A stretch of DNA of 64,000 nt from positions 1 to 64,000 of the forward strand of contig JAANYP010006404.1 in NCBI GenBank assembly GCA_020465985.1. The letters run 5' to 3'. The translations under genes were made by a program, and so were the position numbers. This document shows, in pieces, positions 11,321 to 23,907 of this stretch (within the stretch, counting starts at the first letter, position 1; each line of letters begins with the position of its first letter). The DNA comes from Centrapalus pauciflorus. Taxonomy: Eukaryota; Streptophyta; Magnoliopsida; Asterales; Asteraceae. The notes beneath the pieces are model-generated. The model was not told the origin of the DNA. It ran no database searches and worked only from the letters and a program-made list of their open reading frames with translations.

Positions 11321-12775
11321 GGGAGAATTTCATATATGTTCTTCCAAAACTTCATAATATATATATACCCAAATTAAAATTTTAATATCATATATATCCC
11401 TCCTAAACATCATAATATCATATATACCCAATTTTAATTATTAATAGCACATATATCTCTTAAACATCATTAATATCATATATACCCAAATTCATTAATT
11501 TAATTATTTTTATAACATTGAAAACTCATAATTAATATTGTTTATTAATTAATGATCATTATACCCATACTCATCTTCTTTCAACTAAACGTCAAAATAT
11601 CATATTTATCCAACTAAAAATAAAATATCATATCCCTTTTAATAATTTTATATAATTTATTTTTGTAAACTTTACTAAATAAATTCTTCAAACTAAAACA
11701 AATTAACATTAAAAATAAAACTAAAAAAATGTATCATGTTTTTGTTCGTTTGTAATCAAATCGTATCGTCTTATTATATCGTCTTATTTGTTTTGTTTCT
11801 ACAGTAATCTATACACAATTAACTGATTACATATTATGTTCATTCTTTTCTTCTTCTTTTAGAATTTTATAGTTGTATCGCATTTTGTTTTTTTAGCTTA
11901 GTACATATATTTTTGTTTTCTACTACATTAGTTTCAAATTTTTTTCAAGTTTGCATTCGTTTTGTAACTATTTTTATTTAGTTTACTTTTCTTTTAAATT
12001 TTTATATTTAATGTAGCATATGAGTTATAACTTGTTATCCAATGTAATTAGTTGTGTATATTAAAATATATCAGATTCTAGACTAAATATAAAAATTAAA
12101 AAAGTAAACTAAATATACATTAGTTATAAAACGAATGCAAACTTGAAAAAAAATTAGAAACTAATATATTAGAATACAAAAAAATATATACTAAATTAAA
12201 AAAAAAAACAAAAAATAAAATGTGATACAACTATAAAGTTCGAAAAGAAAAAGGAAAAAGAACATAATATGTAATCAGTTAATTGTATATAGATTACTGT
12301 AGAAAAAAACAAATAAGATAATATAATAAGACGCTACGATTTGATTACAATCGAGAAAAACATAATACAATTTTTTTTATTTTTAATGTTAATTTGTTTT
12401 AGTTTGAAGAATTATTTAGTAGAGTTTACAAAAATAAATTATATAGAATTATTAAAAGGGATATGACATTTTAATTTAAGTTGGATAAATATGATATTTT
12501 GAAGTTTAGTTGAAAGAAGAAACGAGTAAGGGTATAATGGTCATTAATTAATAAGCAATATTAATATGAGTTTTAAATGTAAAATAATTAAATTAATGAA
12601 TTTGGGTATGTATGATATTAATGATGTTTAAGAAGGATATATGTGATATTAATAATTAAAATTAGGTATATATAGGATATTATGATGTTTAGGAGGGATA
12701 TATATGATATTAAAATTTTAGATTGGGTATATATGATATTATGAAGTTTTAGAAGTGTATATATGAAATTCTTCC
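11321..12775. mobile_element. Long-TIR foldback element (1455 bp), Mutator-like duplication
   Basis: The left arm (about 11321-12011) and right arm (about 12083-12775) are reverse complements for about 690 bp, around a loop of about 70 bp. The ends are GGGAGAATTTCATATAT and its complement. The flanking target duplication is tattaaaat, 9 bp. On the right it is 12776-12784. On the left it is 9965-9972 plus 11320, rejoined across the Helitron. A 9-bp duplication with G-starting ends fits a non-autonomous Mutator-like foldback. Within each arm a unit of the type aacatcataatatcatatat recurs. There is no transposase ORF. The transcript would be one long hairpin. Confidence 0.88.
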
Positions 12776-12893
12776 TATTAAAATAATAAAAATCAAATCA
12801 AAAAGGGGTGTGACATGTCACTTCATAAGTTCTGAGGGTGTGCATAGAAATCACTCATACATTAATCCTTTTTATACGACAGAGAAAAATACT

Positions 12894-13148
12894 TCTTCAA
12901 ATAAAAATAACGGTCTACATGAAAACAAAAATAATGATTCTGATAAATATTGATAAATTATATTTGCAAAACTTGAAGTTATTCACACTTATATCCTGGT
13001 TCACATGAAGACAAAATTGACAGTTATTGGTAAGGGTATCCACGGTTAGGATCGGTTCAATTAGTCATATAAAGTTTCCCCTAGTTATACACTGTAATAT
13101 GTCACCAGTATAAATAATAAACAATCGATCTCTTTTTCTATCAATAAT
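12894..13148 (+). promoter_or_regulatory. Duplicated promoter unit 1 (distal)
   Basis: First of two abutting tandem copies upstream of the BURP gene. Shared blocks include ttcacatgaagacaaaattg, atccacggttaggatc and a TATA region. This copy has a perfect TATAAATA at 13109-13116. It lacks the roughly 87-bp insert found in unit 2. Confidence 0.65.
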
Positions 13149-13505
13149 CCTTCGAATGAAAACAATATTTTACATGAAACAAAAATAATAATTACAATAG
13201 ATATTCAAAACTTATATCCGCAACACTTGAAATTATTAAACTTTATTATTATTTATAATTTTAGAATCATTGCATAGCATGACCCACATATTATTTACTT
13301 TTTTATGTGTAGAAAGAAAATATTATTCACACTAAATCATGTTTCACATATAGACAAAACTGATGGTTACCAATAGTGACATTCACGGTTAGGATCAATT
13401 CGACTAGCCATCAGCATTTTAACCTTAGTTATTGGATTTGTAATATTCCATTCCTGTAAATATTTTAGCAGTGCATCTCTTTTTTAGTCAAAGTACTATC
13501 AATCT
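13149..13505 (+). promoter_or_regulatory. Duplicated promoter unit 2 (proximal)
   Basis: Diverged copy of 12894-13148 with about 87 extra bases at 13239-13325. The block corresponding to the distal TATAAATA reads TGTAAATA at 13455-13462, followed by a pyrimidine-rich stretch about 100 bases before the first ATG (13569). It may be the active core promoter or a decayed one. Confidence 0.6.
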
Positions 13506-13568
13506 TTTCTCTCTCAACTCTCTTTATTCCTCTTGTTTATACTATCAAGTTCAAATTCTTAGCTACAA

Positions 13569-14916
13569 ATGAGGCTTCATCCTCAAGCTTTAACTCCTCT
13601 TTTTGTGAGTATTCAATTCTTTTCCCATGTGTAATGTTTAAGGTTCTAATAAATAGAAAATCATTAATATGTGTTCTAAGTATATCAATTATAACATGGA
13701 AAACCATAAGAATGTGATTGAGGGTTCTTAATTTGATTTAATCATTTTGTTCATAGGTAGTAAAGGTATTACTTGGTACATTATGGATTTATTATTCACA
13801 AACACCAATATTTTCTATTACTTAAGAGGAAACATCTACTTATTATACTTGTATATCAACAATAATATGGACGATGGTTTATTGAAAAAAACATTCAAAG
13901 ACATTTATGGTGGTACACATGGTAGAATATTTAGTGTGTATATATTAATTATTTTCTTCCTTTTTTATTATTCCTGATGACTTGTTAAATTCGGTTTTAG
14001 CTAACACTTGTTGGAAGTCATGCAATGATAGCCCATGCGATTGCTAGTCCACTTAGAACTATACTTTTGCTAAAGTTTTGTTTCATGTATATTATTAGAT
14101 ATCACCAATTTTTGTGATCAATTTTGGGACTAACTAGTTGATATGTTCATTATATCTCTGTAAAGTAGATGAGGGAAGCACTTCATATGTGTTGGGGAAG
14201 CTAAAAGCCAAACCTCCTCGATATGATTATGCTGCTGGAGCAACAGACGAACAAATGATGGCAACGTTGACACTTTTCTTCTTGGAGAAGGACATGCAAC
14301 CGGGCAAAAAGATTAGCTTGCATATCAGTAAGATACAACCACAACACCTACATTCATTCCTCGCAAAGTTGCCGATTCGTTGCCCTTTACATCAAACAAA
14401 CTGCAGAAAATCTATGACTTATTCAAAGTCAATCCTGATTCCATGGAAGCCAAATTAATTGAGAAAACGATTAATGACTGTGAGAAGACTTCCAACAAAG
14501 GAGAGGATCAATATTGTGCGACTTCATTTGAGTTGATGGTGGACTTTGCTACTTCAAAGTTAGGGAAAAGAGTTAATCCAACCTCCACACATGAAGATGG
14601 TAAAGAGAACACAATGTTACACGAGTACAAAGTCAAAGCATTAAAAAAATTACATGCCAATAGTCTTGTTGTCTGCCACCAACAATACTATGCATATGCT
14701 GTCCATTATTGCCATAAATCATCTAATATCCACGCATATGAGATTTCTTTGGTTGGAGAAAACAATGTAAGAGCCAAGACGATATCAGTTTGTCATGAGG
14801 ATACTGCATCATGGAACCCAAAGCATTTAGCATTTCAAGTCCTAAATGTAAAACCAGGAACCGCTTCTATTTGTCATTTTCTTCTTGAAGATGATGTTGC
14901 TTTGGTTCTATACTAG
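13569..14916 (+). pseudogene. BURP-domain protein gene with a 1-nt frameshift
   Basis: The only host-type gene in the window. BURP proteins are secreted, cell-wall or vacuole-associated plant proteins (RD22, USP, BNM2 and polygalacturonase beta-subunit types). The 3' exon encodes a nearly complete BURP domain. FFLEKDMQPGK opens it, DQYCATSFE and the TSKLG segment follow, then the four Cys-His pairs with exact spacing CH-X10-CH-X25-CH-X25-CH, ending CHFLLEDDVALVLY. At about 14358-14363 one base is missing from the Pro codon before RKVADSLPF, so the frame shifts. A putative first exon starts at 13569 with donor GTGAGT at 13605. A middle exon at about 13757-13930 carries a WY...LLFTNTNI segment like the BURP N-terminal variable region; the intron phases do not resolve cleanly. 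The usual C-terminal Trp (VVWV) is Leu. It is either a recent pseudogene or an assembly error in a real gene. Confidence 0.75.
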
Positions 14917-14950
14917 AATGTAATTTGTATTGTTCAAATTGCAATGACTA

Positions 14951-14956
14951 AATAAA
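14951..14956 (+). terminator. Candidate polyadenylation signal of the BURP gene
   Basis: AATAAA 35 bases after the stop codon, in AT-rich sequence. Confidence 0.4.
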
Positions 14957-14959
14957 TTT

Positions 14960-17053
<2,094 letters not shown>

Positions 17054-17125
<72 letters not shown>
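17054..17125. repeat. (TA)n between elements A and B
   Basis: TA microsatellite of about 72 bases; one element terminus abuts each side. Confidence 0.97.
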
Positions 17126-17128
<3 letters not shown>

Positions 17129-17390
17129 GTGGGTTCAATGCAAAACCACTATGCACCTGAAAACCATGGAAACCTACGCCTACCGTCCGATTTGGTGCAT
17201 TTCATGAAAAACGCGGTGGCATGATCGTAAATAAGGTGATGCATCACGCGGGATTTTGATGCATCACGCGAGAAATTTGATGCATCACACGGGATTTTGA
17301 TGCATCACGCGGGGAATTTGATGCATTTGTGGTGGTGCAGTGCGGTTTTCACAAGTTTTCCGGTGCATGGTGGTTTTCCATTGAACCTCC

Positions 17391-17393
<3 letters not shown>
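17126..17393. mobile_element. TA-anchored TIR element B (268 bp)
   Basis: Left end ggggtgggttcaatgcaaaa; right end, reverse complemented, gagggaggttcaatggaaaa. TA repeats lie on both sides. It contains four tandem copies of a unit of about 21 bp, tgatgcatcacgcgggattt (17238-17325). Its ends match the first bases of elements A and C, so the three are related. Confidence 0.75.

Positions 17394-17455
<62 letters not shown>
17394..17455. repeat. (TA)n between elements B and C
   Basis: TA microsatellite of about 60 bases. Confidence 0.97.
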
Positions 17456-17457
<2 letters not shown>

Positions 17458-17653
17458 TGGGTTCAATGGAAAACCAATTTGCATTAGGAAACCTTTGGAA
17501 ACCAACATACAAAATGCATCACAATCATTTGATACATCATGTGACCGGTCCGGGATCGAGTCGGTCCAACGGTTCAACCGGTTCGTTCAATTGAATTCGG
17601 TCCATGGCTTTTATGATTCTCCATAAAAATAATATATTAAATTACTTAGCTGA

Positions 17654-17707
17654 GAATTGAACCCAGAACCGTTTGTTCCATAAAACAATGTTTCATCCAT
17701 TAAGCTA
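17654..17707 (-). other. tRNA-like A/B box pair, minus copy
   Basis: In sense, tagcttaatgg (A-box-like) and gggttcaattc (B-box-like) lie 32 bases apart, as in a tRNA-derived SINE head. There is no foldable mature tRNA, so I do not call a tRNA gene. Confidence 0.4.
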
Positions 17708-17933
17708 CTAGCTCTTTTGTTATCAAATTTATTGATACACTTCTTTTAATAACATAGTTACTTTTTAATATAATAAGTTACTAGTGCATCGTAAAAAAAA
17801 CTTAGTGAATAAAATTTGATGTTGATCTATGAAATTAATGATCTTGGATTCGATATTTAATGAATTAATATATTAAAGAGTTAGTTTATTATTAAAAGAA
17901 GTATGTCAATAAATTTAATAATAAAGTGACTTG

Positions 17934-17987
17934 TAGCTTAATGGTTAAAGCATTATGTTATTAAATTAGCGGTATTGGGTTCGATTT
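17934..17987 (+). other. tRNA-like A/B box pair, plus copy
   Basis: A-box-like tagcttaatgg at 17934-17944 and B-box-like gggttcgattt at 17977-17987, mirroring the minus copy at 17654-17707. Such boxes could act as RNA polymerase III promoters or be relics of a SINE. Confidence 0.4.
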
Positions 17988-18300
17988 TTGGCTAATTAAT
18001 TTATTGTTTTATTTTTGTGAAGATTCAAAAAATGATAGACCAACTTCAATTGAATGACCAGACCGATTTGGACCGTCGTACTGACCCGAATCGGACTGGC
18101 CATACGATGCATCAAATGATCTTGATGCACTATGATTTTCTTTATGATGCATTATGGTTCAATTCGACCTACCGCACAATGGATCAAGTGACGTGATGCA
18201 TAATCCTTCTTGTGTGATGCACAATCCTCTCCATGTGGTTTCTTGAGGTTTCCTCAAGCATATTAGTTTTTCATTGAACCCACCCATATATATATATACA

Positions 18301-18928
18301 GGGAGGTTCCATTGAGAACTTTTGTGCATTGAGGCACAAAAGAACCTCCACTGTCCCTTGGATCAAGTGATTAAATCAAAAGATTAATGCATCAAGTGCA
18401 CATAATGAAATTCGCGGAGGGATAAAACAGGAATTATGCAATCCTTATTTAATTATTACACTTCCAAAATCAACAAAAATAATACAAATTCAAAATACAT
18501 GCATATCGTTTATCTCTTCATGTATATCATTCATCTCTTCCAAAATCAAAATACATCAGCATACAAACATGAATTGTTCATCTCTTCATGCATATCGTTC
18601 ACCGTTCATCGTTCATCATCAAAGTATCGTTCATCTCTTCCAAAAATATATCATGCATATCGTTCATCTCTTCCAAAATCAAAATACATCAAAATACAAA
18701 TATGAATCGTTCATCTCTTCATGCATATCGTTCATCGTTCATCATCAAAATACATGCATATCGTTCATCTCTTCCAAAATACAAGCATATCGTTCATCTC
18801 TTCCGAAATCAAATACATGCATATTGTTCATCTCTTCCAAAATCATCAAAATACATCGTTTTATCATTGAAGGTGTTCATCATTCAAAAATTTATCATGC
18901 ATTCAAAAATGCAGTGATTATTGGCCGT

Positions 18929-18959
<31 letters not shown>

Positions 18960-19460
18960 CGGTGGGGAGGAGGACGATGGTGTAGTGGCCATGGACCGAG
19001 ATATGGAAATGGAGGTGGTGGGTGGTGCGATGGTGGTGCAGTTACGGTGGTGTATCGGAAAATAAAGGAGATGATAATGGTGTGCATGTTAATATTGATG
19101 ACGGTGGAGAAAAGGTGCACGATGGTGGTGGTGGTTGGTGATTGATGATTGCCGGTGGTGGTGGCGGTGCTATGGTGGTGTGTGGCCGAGGATTGAAAGA
19201 AGCAAGAGGGGCTAAGAGAGAGGGGAGAGAAAGAGAGAGATATAGAGAGAGAAAGAGGGAATGATTTTAGGAAAGAAGTTAATGGTGATTTTCATACCAT
19301 ATTTAGCTATTAATTATCATAAAAAAATTTAAATTCAAAAATAATTTTTATACATTTAATATCCCCTAAATGCCCTTTGTGCACCCTTGGTAGATAGTCC
19401 GATGCACAAAAGTTCTCAATGGTGCCTCGATGCACAAAAGTTCTCAATCGAACCCCAATC
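18301..19460. mobile_element. TA-anchored TIR element A-prime (1160 bp)
   Basis: Longer relative of element A in the opposite orientation. Left end gggaggttccattgagaact; right end, reverse complemented, gattggggttcgattgagaa. TA repeats flank both sides. It contains an array of catatcgttcatctcttcc units (about 18490-18855), a GA tract, and a GGT-rich segment (18950-19190) absent from element A. The GGT-rich part has short open frames but no recognisable protein. Confidence 0.75.
18490..18855. repeat. Tandem array of imperfect 30-45 bp units
   Basis: Units built from catgcatatcgttcatctc and ttccaaaatcaaaatacat repeat roughly eight to ten times with length variation. Element A has only two or three copies in the opposite orientation. 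Confidence 0.75.
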
Positions 19461-19465
19461 TATAA

Positions 19466-19525
<60 letters not shown>

Positions 19526-19544
19526 TGAGAGAGAGAGAGAGAGA
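19461..19544. repeat. (TA)n and (GA)n tract
   Basis: TA repeat to about 19522, then about 20 bases of GA, ending at the terminus of element A-double-prime. Confidence 0.95.
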
Positions 19545-19585
19545 GGGAGGTTCAATTGAGAACTTTTGTGCATCGAGGTACAAAA
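19545..19585. mobile_element. TA-anchored element A-double-prime, left end
   Basis: Terminus gggaggttcaattgagaact plus about 20 more bases of the family, then cut by gypsy element 2 at 19586. The element resumes near 25341. Confidence 0.65.
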
Positions 19586-19957
19586 TGTCACACCCCGTTA
19601 CCCCTGTTGGCAACGAAGTGTGACGTCGCAGAAGCATAGTCATAATCAAGTGAACGACCACTATATGGACGTTTTCAAAAATACATTGATATAACTTCAA
19701 AATATAGAAATGTTTTACAAAGCCCGAAAATGATAAAGAGTAGTTCGCATGTTACAGAGATTTAAATACATAATTAAATTAACAAAATAATGCAAATAAA
19801 TCTCTGAGTTTTTGAAAATGATGCGATTCGAAAATGAACGGAAACCTTAGAATGCTTCCGATGCTTGTGCACATGCCTTAATTACCTAAAAATACACGCT
19901 AAAATACGTCAACAAAATTGTTGGTGAGTTCATAGGTTTACACGTAAATATGACTTG
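19586..19957 (-). repeat. Gypsy 2 truncated 3' LTR (last 372 bp)
   Basis: Matches 22892-23263 with about 20-25 differences by eye and begins tgtcacacccc. It joins pol sequence (sense GFIRPS) at 19951-19957, where the shared bases tgacttg mark the deletion junction. Confidence 0.85.
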
Positions 19958-20640
19958 GTCGGATGAATCCTTTATCCAACAGTTCTTGCAGCTGATTGGA
20001 TAATTCTTGCATCTCTGATGGTGCCAATCGGTAGGGTGCTCGTGCGACAGGTGCAGCTCCAGGTACCAAGTCAATCTAAATTCTACTTGTCTATTTGGTG
20101 GAAGTCCAGGCAAGTCTTCAGGAAAGACGTTTGGGTTGTCACGAACTACCGGGATTTCTTCGAGTCGCTTCTCCTCTGACTCCTTTTCCACTAGTTGAAC
20201 TAATACTGTTTGACAACCTCTTCGAAGGCACTTCAGCGTTCTGAAACCAGAGATGACGTTCAACTGGCGATTCTTTCTTTCTCCTTTGACTGTTAGGACT
20301 TTCTTTTTCTTAAGTGGTATTCTTACGACCTTCTTACCACATAAAATTTCGGCATGGTTGTCTGACAACCAATCCATACCAATAACTACGTCGAAGCTTC
20401 CGAGTTCAATAGGCATCAAGTTTATCTTAAAAGGACGATCTGCTAATTTTAGTGTGCACTCCTTAATTATACTATCTGCTTCAATCAACTTTCCGTCAGC
20501 TAATTCTACGGCATAAGCATTGTCTAATGGAGGAAGAGCGACATTTAGTTGTTCACTAAACTTAGCAGATATAAAACTCTTGTCAGCCCCAGTATCAAAC
20601 AACACATAAGCATACATATCATTACGAAGGAATGTACCCG
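19951..20640 (-). pseudogene. Gypsy 2 protease and start of reverse transcriptase
   Basis: Aspartic protease (YVLFDTGADKSFIS, then FDVVIGMDWL) and the linker VFPEDLPGLPPNRQVEFR. About 20074-20077 one base is missing in the Ile-Asp codons after VEFR, and the reverse transcriptase N-terminus continues in the next frame. It stops at GFIRPS, where the deletion joins the LTR. The upstream junction with gag (20641-20665) is also frameshifted. Confidence 0.8.
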
Positions 20641-20643
20641 TTA

Positions 20644-21729
20644 CTACGTTGGGGTCTTGACGAGCGTCGCTCCCAATACAAAAGCTCTCCCTTGAGCTCC
20701 ACCATTGTTGTTTAGTTTTGGGCAGTTCTTCTTGAAGTTCCTAGTGTTTCCACATTCAAAACAACTCCTTTGTGCACCGTTGTTGTTTCTGTTGGTGTTA
20801 TACTTACAATCTTGGGTCAGGTGACCTAACTTCTTACATTTCCTGCAAGGGGTTGGACAGGGACCTACGTGGTGGTAGGTGCACCGGTTACACCATGGTT
20901 TGTTGTCGGTATGGCCCATTCCTTGGCTCAACTCCGGTGACAAAGGCTTTAATGGTTTCGGGATTTTTGGACTGTGAGCCCAAACCTATCCCTGATTTGT
21001 CCACCGATTTTCTTTTGTTTTCCCCTGCCTTGACCTCTATTCTCCTGGCCACTTGATCCATTAAATTATTCGCCATCCGAATGGCGCTCTGAATTGTAAT
21101 TGGGTTGGATGTGGTGACATTCCCTTGAATTTGACGGGCGAGTCCCTAAATGTGGCGCTCAATACGCTTGTACCCCGGAGTGACCATTTGTGGGCATAGT
21201 AGACTTAACTCGTGAAAACGGTTGGTGTACCCAGTGTCATCTGTTCCCTACATAAAACGATTCCAGAACTCAGACTCCATCTTTTGCAGTTCAATTCTAG
21301 GGCAATACTCATCCGTCATCATTTGCTGAACTCAGTCCAGGCGAGTTGGTAAGCCGTGTCAATTCCCACAGACTGAGCATACGAATTCCACCAAGTCAAA
21401 GCACCATCCTGAAGAGTGTGGGTAGCAAACTTAACCTTTTCATCCTCGATACAACCACTAACACGAAACACAGACTCAAGTTTCTCGAACCAGTGAACCA
21501 GTCCGACAGCGCCTTCCGTCCCATTAAAGTATCGACGCTTACAGCTTAAAAATCCCTTAATACCACACCCTTACGGGGTTGAGTCAGACCCTCCCGTAGT
21601 GCGGCTAGCTCCTCCATCTCCGTTTGCGGTGCTATTGCGGTTGGTTTCGTAAGTGGCTATAGCTGCTGCTACTCGTTGGGCGACCAGTTGCTCGATCTCG
21701 GCAGTGTTCATGGCTCTTTTTGGCGGCAT
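20644..21729 (-). pseudogene. Gypsy 2 gag, several frame breaks
   Basis: Starts at the ATG at 21729 (MPPKRAMNTAEIEQLV), then a Retrotrans_gag capsid domain. Sense pieces include GAVGLVHWFEKLESVF, DGALTWWNS and EYCPRIELQKMESEFW. Three zinc knuckles follow: CNRCTYHHVGPC, CRKCKKLGHLTQDC and the degenerate CFECGNTRNFKKNC. The capsid part, 21080-21570, is broken by shifts and stops. Confidence 0.75.
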
Positions 21730-22299
21730 TATCTTAAAGTTTAAAGAGAAGAGCATAGTGTGAGAAGTTGAGTCTTAAAGATTCAAATTTTTCTTAGGGC
21801 ACAGTTCTATAATCGTCAAACACATAGTCATAAATAACTTGAAATTTTCATTAATAATTCATAATTTCTTACATCGGGGCGGGTTATTACCCGAAAATTT
21901 TAAGTCCTACATTATTACATAATAATTCCTAACATTACAAAGATAAGGGGGGTACTAGGGGTGGGAGTGATCGGGGGTCTCTCCTTGCTCTAATGCATTG
22001 AGGCGTCGTGTTAGCTACTCATTGCGGGCCTCGCTCTCGGCTAGTCGTTGCCAAAGCTTCTCCAGCCCATCCTGTTGAATGGTGAGGGCATGCGGGTTGG
22101 CCCAATAGATATTGGAGTTTTGCAACTCCTCCCGCTCTATACGAGTAGTCATCTCTCCAATATCCTGGTTAAGTAACCGGATTTGGAGGTCGTGCCGTGA
22201 AGACCTTGCTACTAAAAGAGGTATGGTCTGGTCGGTCGGCTCCTGCGTGAGCGGTGAGGTCGGTGCGGAGGATGGTCCTCTGATCTCAAATTGGGAGGG

Positions 22300-22775
22300 G
22301 ATTCCCTCCTCTCGTCTCTAGTCCTGGAGGGTATTGGGCATCCAGTCCCAGCGGCGGGCATCTACCCGTCGCCGTTGCGGTGGGCTTGGCTGAGGGACAG
22401 GAGTCGGGATAGACTCCCGTTGTGACATTATTACCCTTTTCCTTGGTGTGAACAACATGAGTGGGCCGTTGGGGTGGGGACGATAGGTGCGGTGAGACGG
22501 TACAGATGGGTGGCATGGGACGTAAGAGGGGGCGACTGGTGCCGACGGGTCCTCTTCGGATGGTTCTCCCCATCCGCTGGAGGATTTGTCTTCCTCCATG
22601 GGTTTTCCTCAGACTCCTCCATTGGGTCTTCTTCTTCAGAGGGGTCTTCCTCTTCTGATGGGTCCTCTTCTATGAACACCTCCGTGACCTCCGGGCTCAA
22701 AGGGGCGTACTCATTTTCGGAGTTAGACAGGATGATGATAGTGTTGTTTGGCATGTTTCTGTTATCGAGGTCCAT
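22300..22775 (-). pseudogene. Gypsy 2 acidic pre-gag ORF
   Basis: From the ATG at 22775 (MDLDNRNMPNN) comes a Ser/Glu/Asp-rich stretch with a tandem EEDPS repeat (about residues 35-55), then a Pro/His-rich tail that changes frame near 22590. Similar acidic ORFs precede gag in some gypsy families I associate with Asteraceae. Function unknown. Confidence 0.5.
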
Positions 22776-22877
22776 TTATAGTCTTTTTGTTAGTTACAAA
22801 GTATTTTCACAAATTTTGTAAGACTTATGTGTAGTTATAGACTAGGGTACTAATGCAACCTAGTTCAATAATTATGG

Positions 22878-22888
22878 TTCTGATACCA
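22878..22888 (-). promoter_or_regulatory. Gypsy 2 primer-binding site (tRNA-Met, one mismatch)
   Basis: The sense strand reads TGGTATCAGAA, three bases inside the LTR. Confidence 0.75.
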
Positions 22889-22891
22889 ATC

Positions 22892-23846
22892 TGTCACAGC
22901 CCGTTACCCCGGTTGGCAACGAAGCGTGACATCGCGGAAGCATAGTTATAATCAAGTGAACGACAACTATATGGACGTTTTAAAAAATACATTGATATAA
23001 CTTCAAAAAATAGAAATGTTTTACATAGCCCGAAAATGATAAAGAGTAGTTCGCATGTTACAGAGATTTAAATACATAATTATATTAACAAAATAATGCA
23101 AATAAATCTCCGAGTTTCTGAAAATGATGCGACTCCAAAATGAACGGAAGCATTGGAATGCTTCTGATGCTTGTGCACATGCCTTAATTACCTGAAAATA
23201 CACGATAAAATACGTCAACAAAATTGTTGGTGAGTTCATAGGTTTACACGTAAATATGACTTGTATGGACATCAATAGTTGAGTTTGAATTTATAAAACA
23301 TAAATTCCATGTTATGTATTACATAAAACCATCGTGCAACCGAAACTTAATTATGAGTTTTCCCTGTGCAGTATTCCCCAATGTAATACCGTAATGTTAA
23401 ATATATATGCACCCCTTAGTAGTTGGAGCGACCAACCTAGGTGGGGGACATTAATCCCGATAGATCTATCCATAATATATTCACGCTTACATAAAATGTA
23501 ACTAACGGTTCATGATCTGAGGGCTGATGGAACCACATGTGTAATACATAACAGAAATCAAGTAGTTTCTATATCCATATGAAAACGTAGCATGTATTTT
23601 ACCCCAAAATATAACAGTGTGAAAAAAGGGGCTATGAAGACTCACTGTGAGTGCGATGGCAAATACAAGCGTAAAATGAAAATTTGCGTTGTTGATGGTT
23701 GATGAAACCGGATGTGTTTAACCGAGTCCTAAATGATATGAAGGACTTAATAACTCCAATATATGATAATACGTATGTATAAAGGTTTTTATGTTTCAAA
23801 TCACCCAACTTTACAAGTTTATAAATAAAACCCACTTAAAACGACA

Positions 23847-23907
<61 letters not shown>

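Larger units (their letters stand above)
17542..18108. repeat. Foldback nested in element C
   Basis: Arms of about 225 bp. The outer parts are rich in cggttcaaccggttc-like motifs and the inner parts carry tRNA-like boxes. The arms align as reverse complements with perhaps 70-75% identity by eye. I cannot name its family. Confidence 0.6.
17456..18285. mobile_element. TA-anchored TIR element C (830 bp)
   Basis: Left end ggtgggttcaatggaaaacc; right end, reverse complemented, gggtgggttcaatgaaaaac. The TIRs continue through aggaaacct to about 50 bp. TA repeats flank both sides. An inner inverted repeat (about 17542-17765 against 17880-18108) contains two opposed tRNA-like sequences. No ORF. Confidence 0.75.

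Noticed and set aside
17238..17325. Regular 21-bp repeats that might suggest a CRISPR array
   Set aside because: The units are contiguous without unique spacers, in a plant TIR element; a simple tandem repeat.
17934..18005. A tRNA gene
   Set aside because: Only A-box and B-box resemblance; I cannot form an acceptor stem or anticodon arm.
18921..19145. Open frame rich in Gly/Arg/Val across the GGT-rich part of element A-prime
   Set aside because: Low-complexity GA and GGT sequence inside a non-autonomous element; no domain or codon signal.
22112..22821. Plus-strand open frames opposite the gypsy 2 pre-gag region
   Set aside because: Antisense shadows of the acidic minus-strand ORF.
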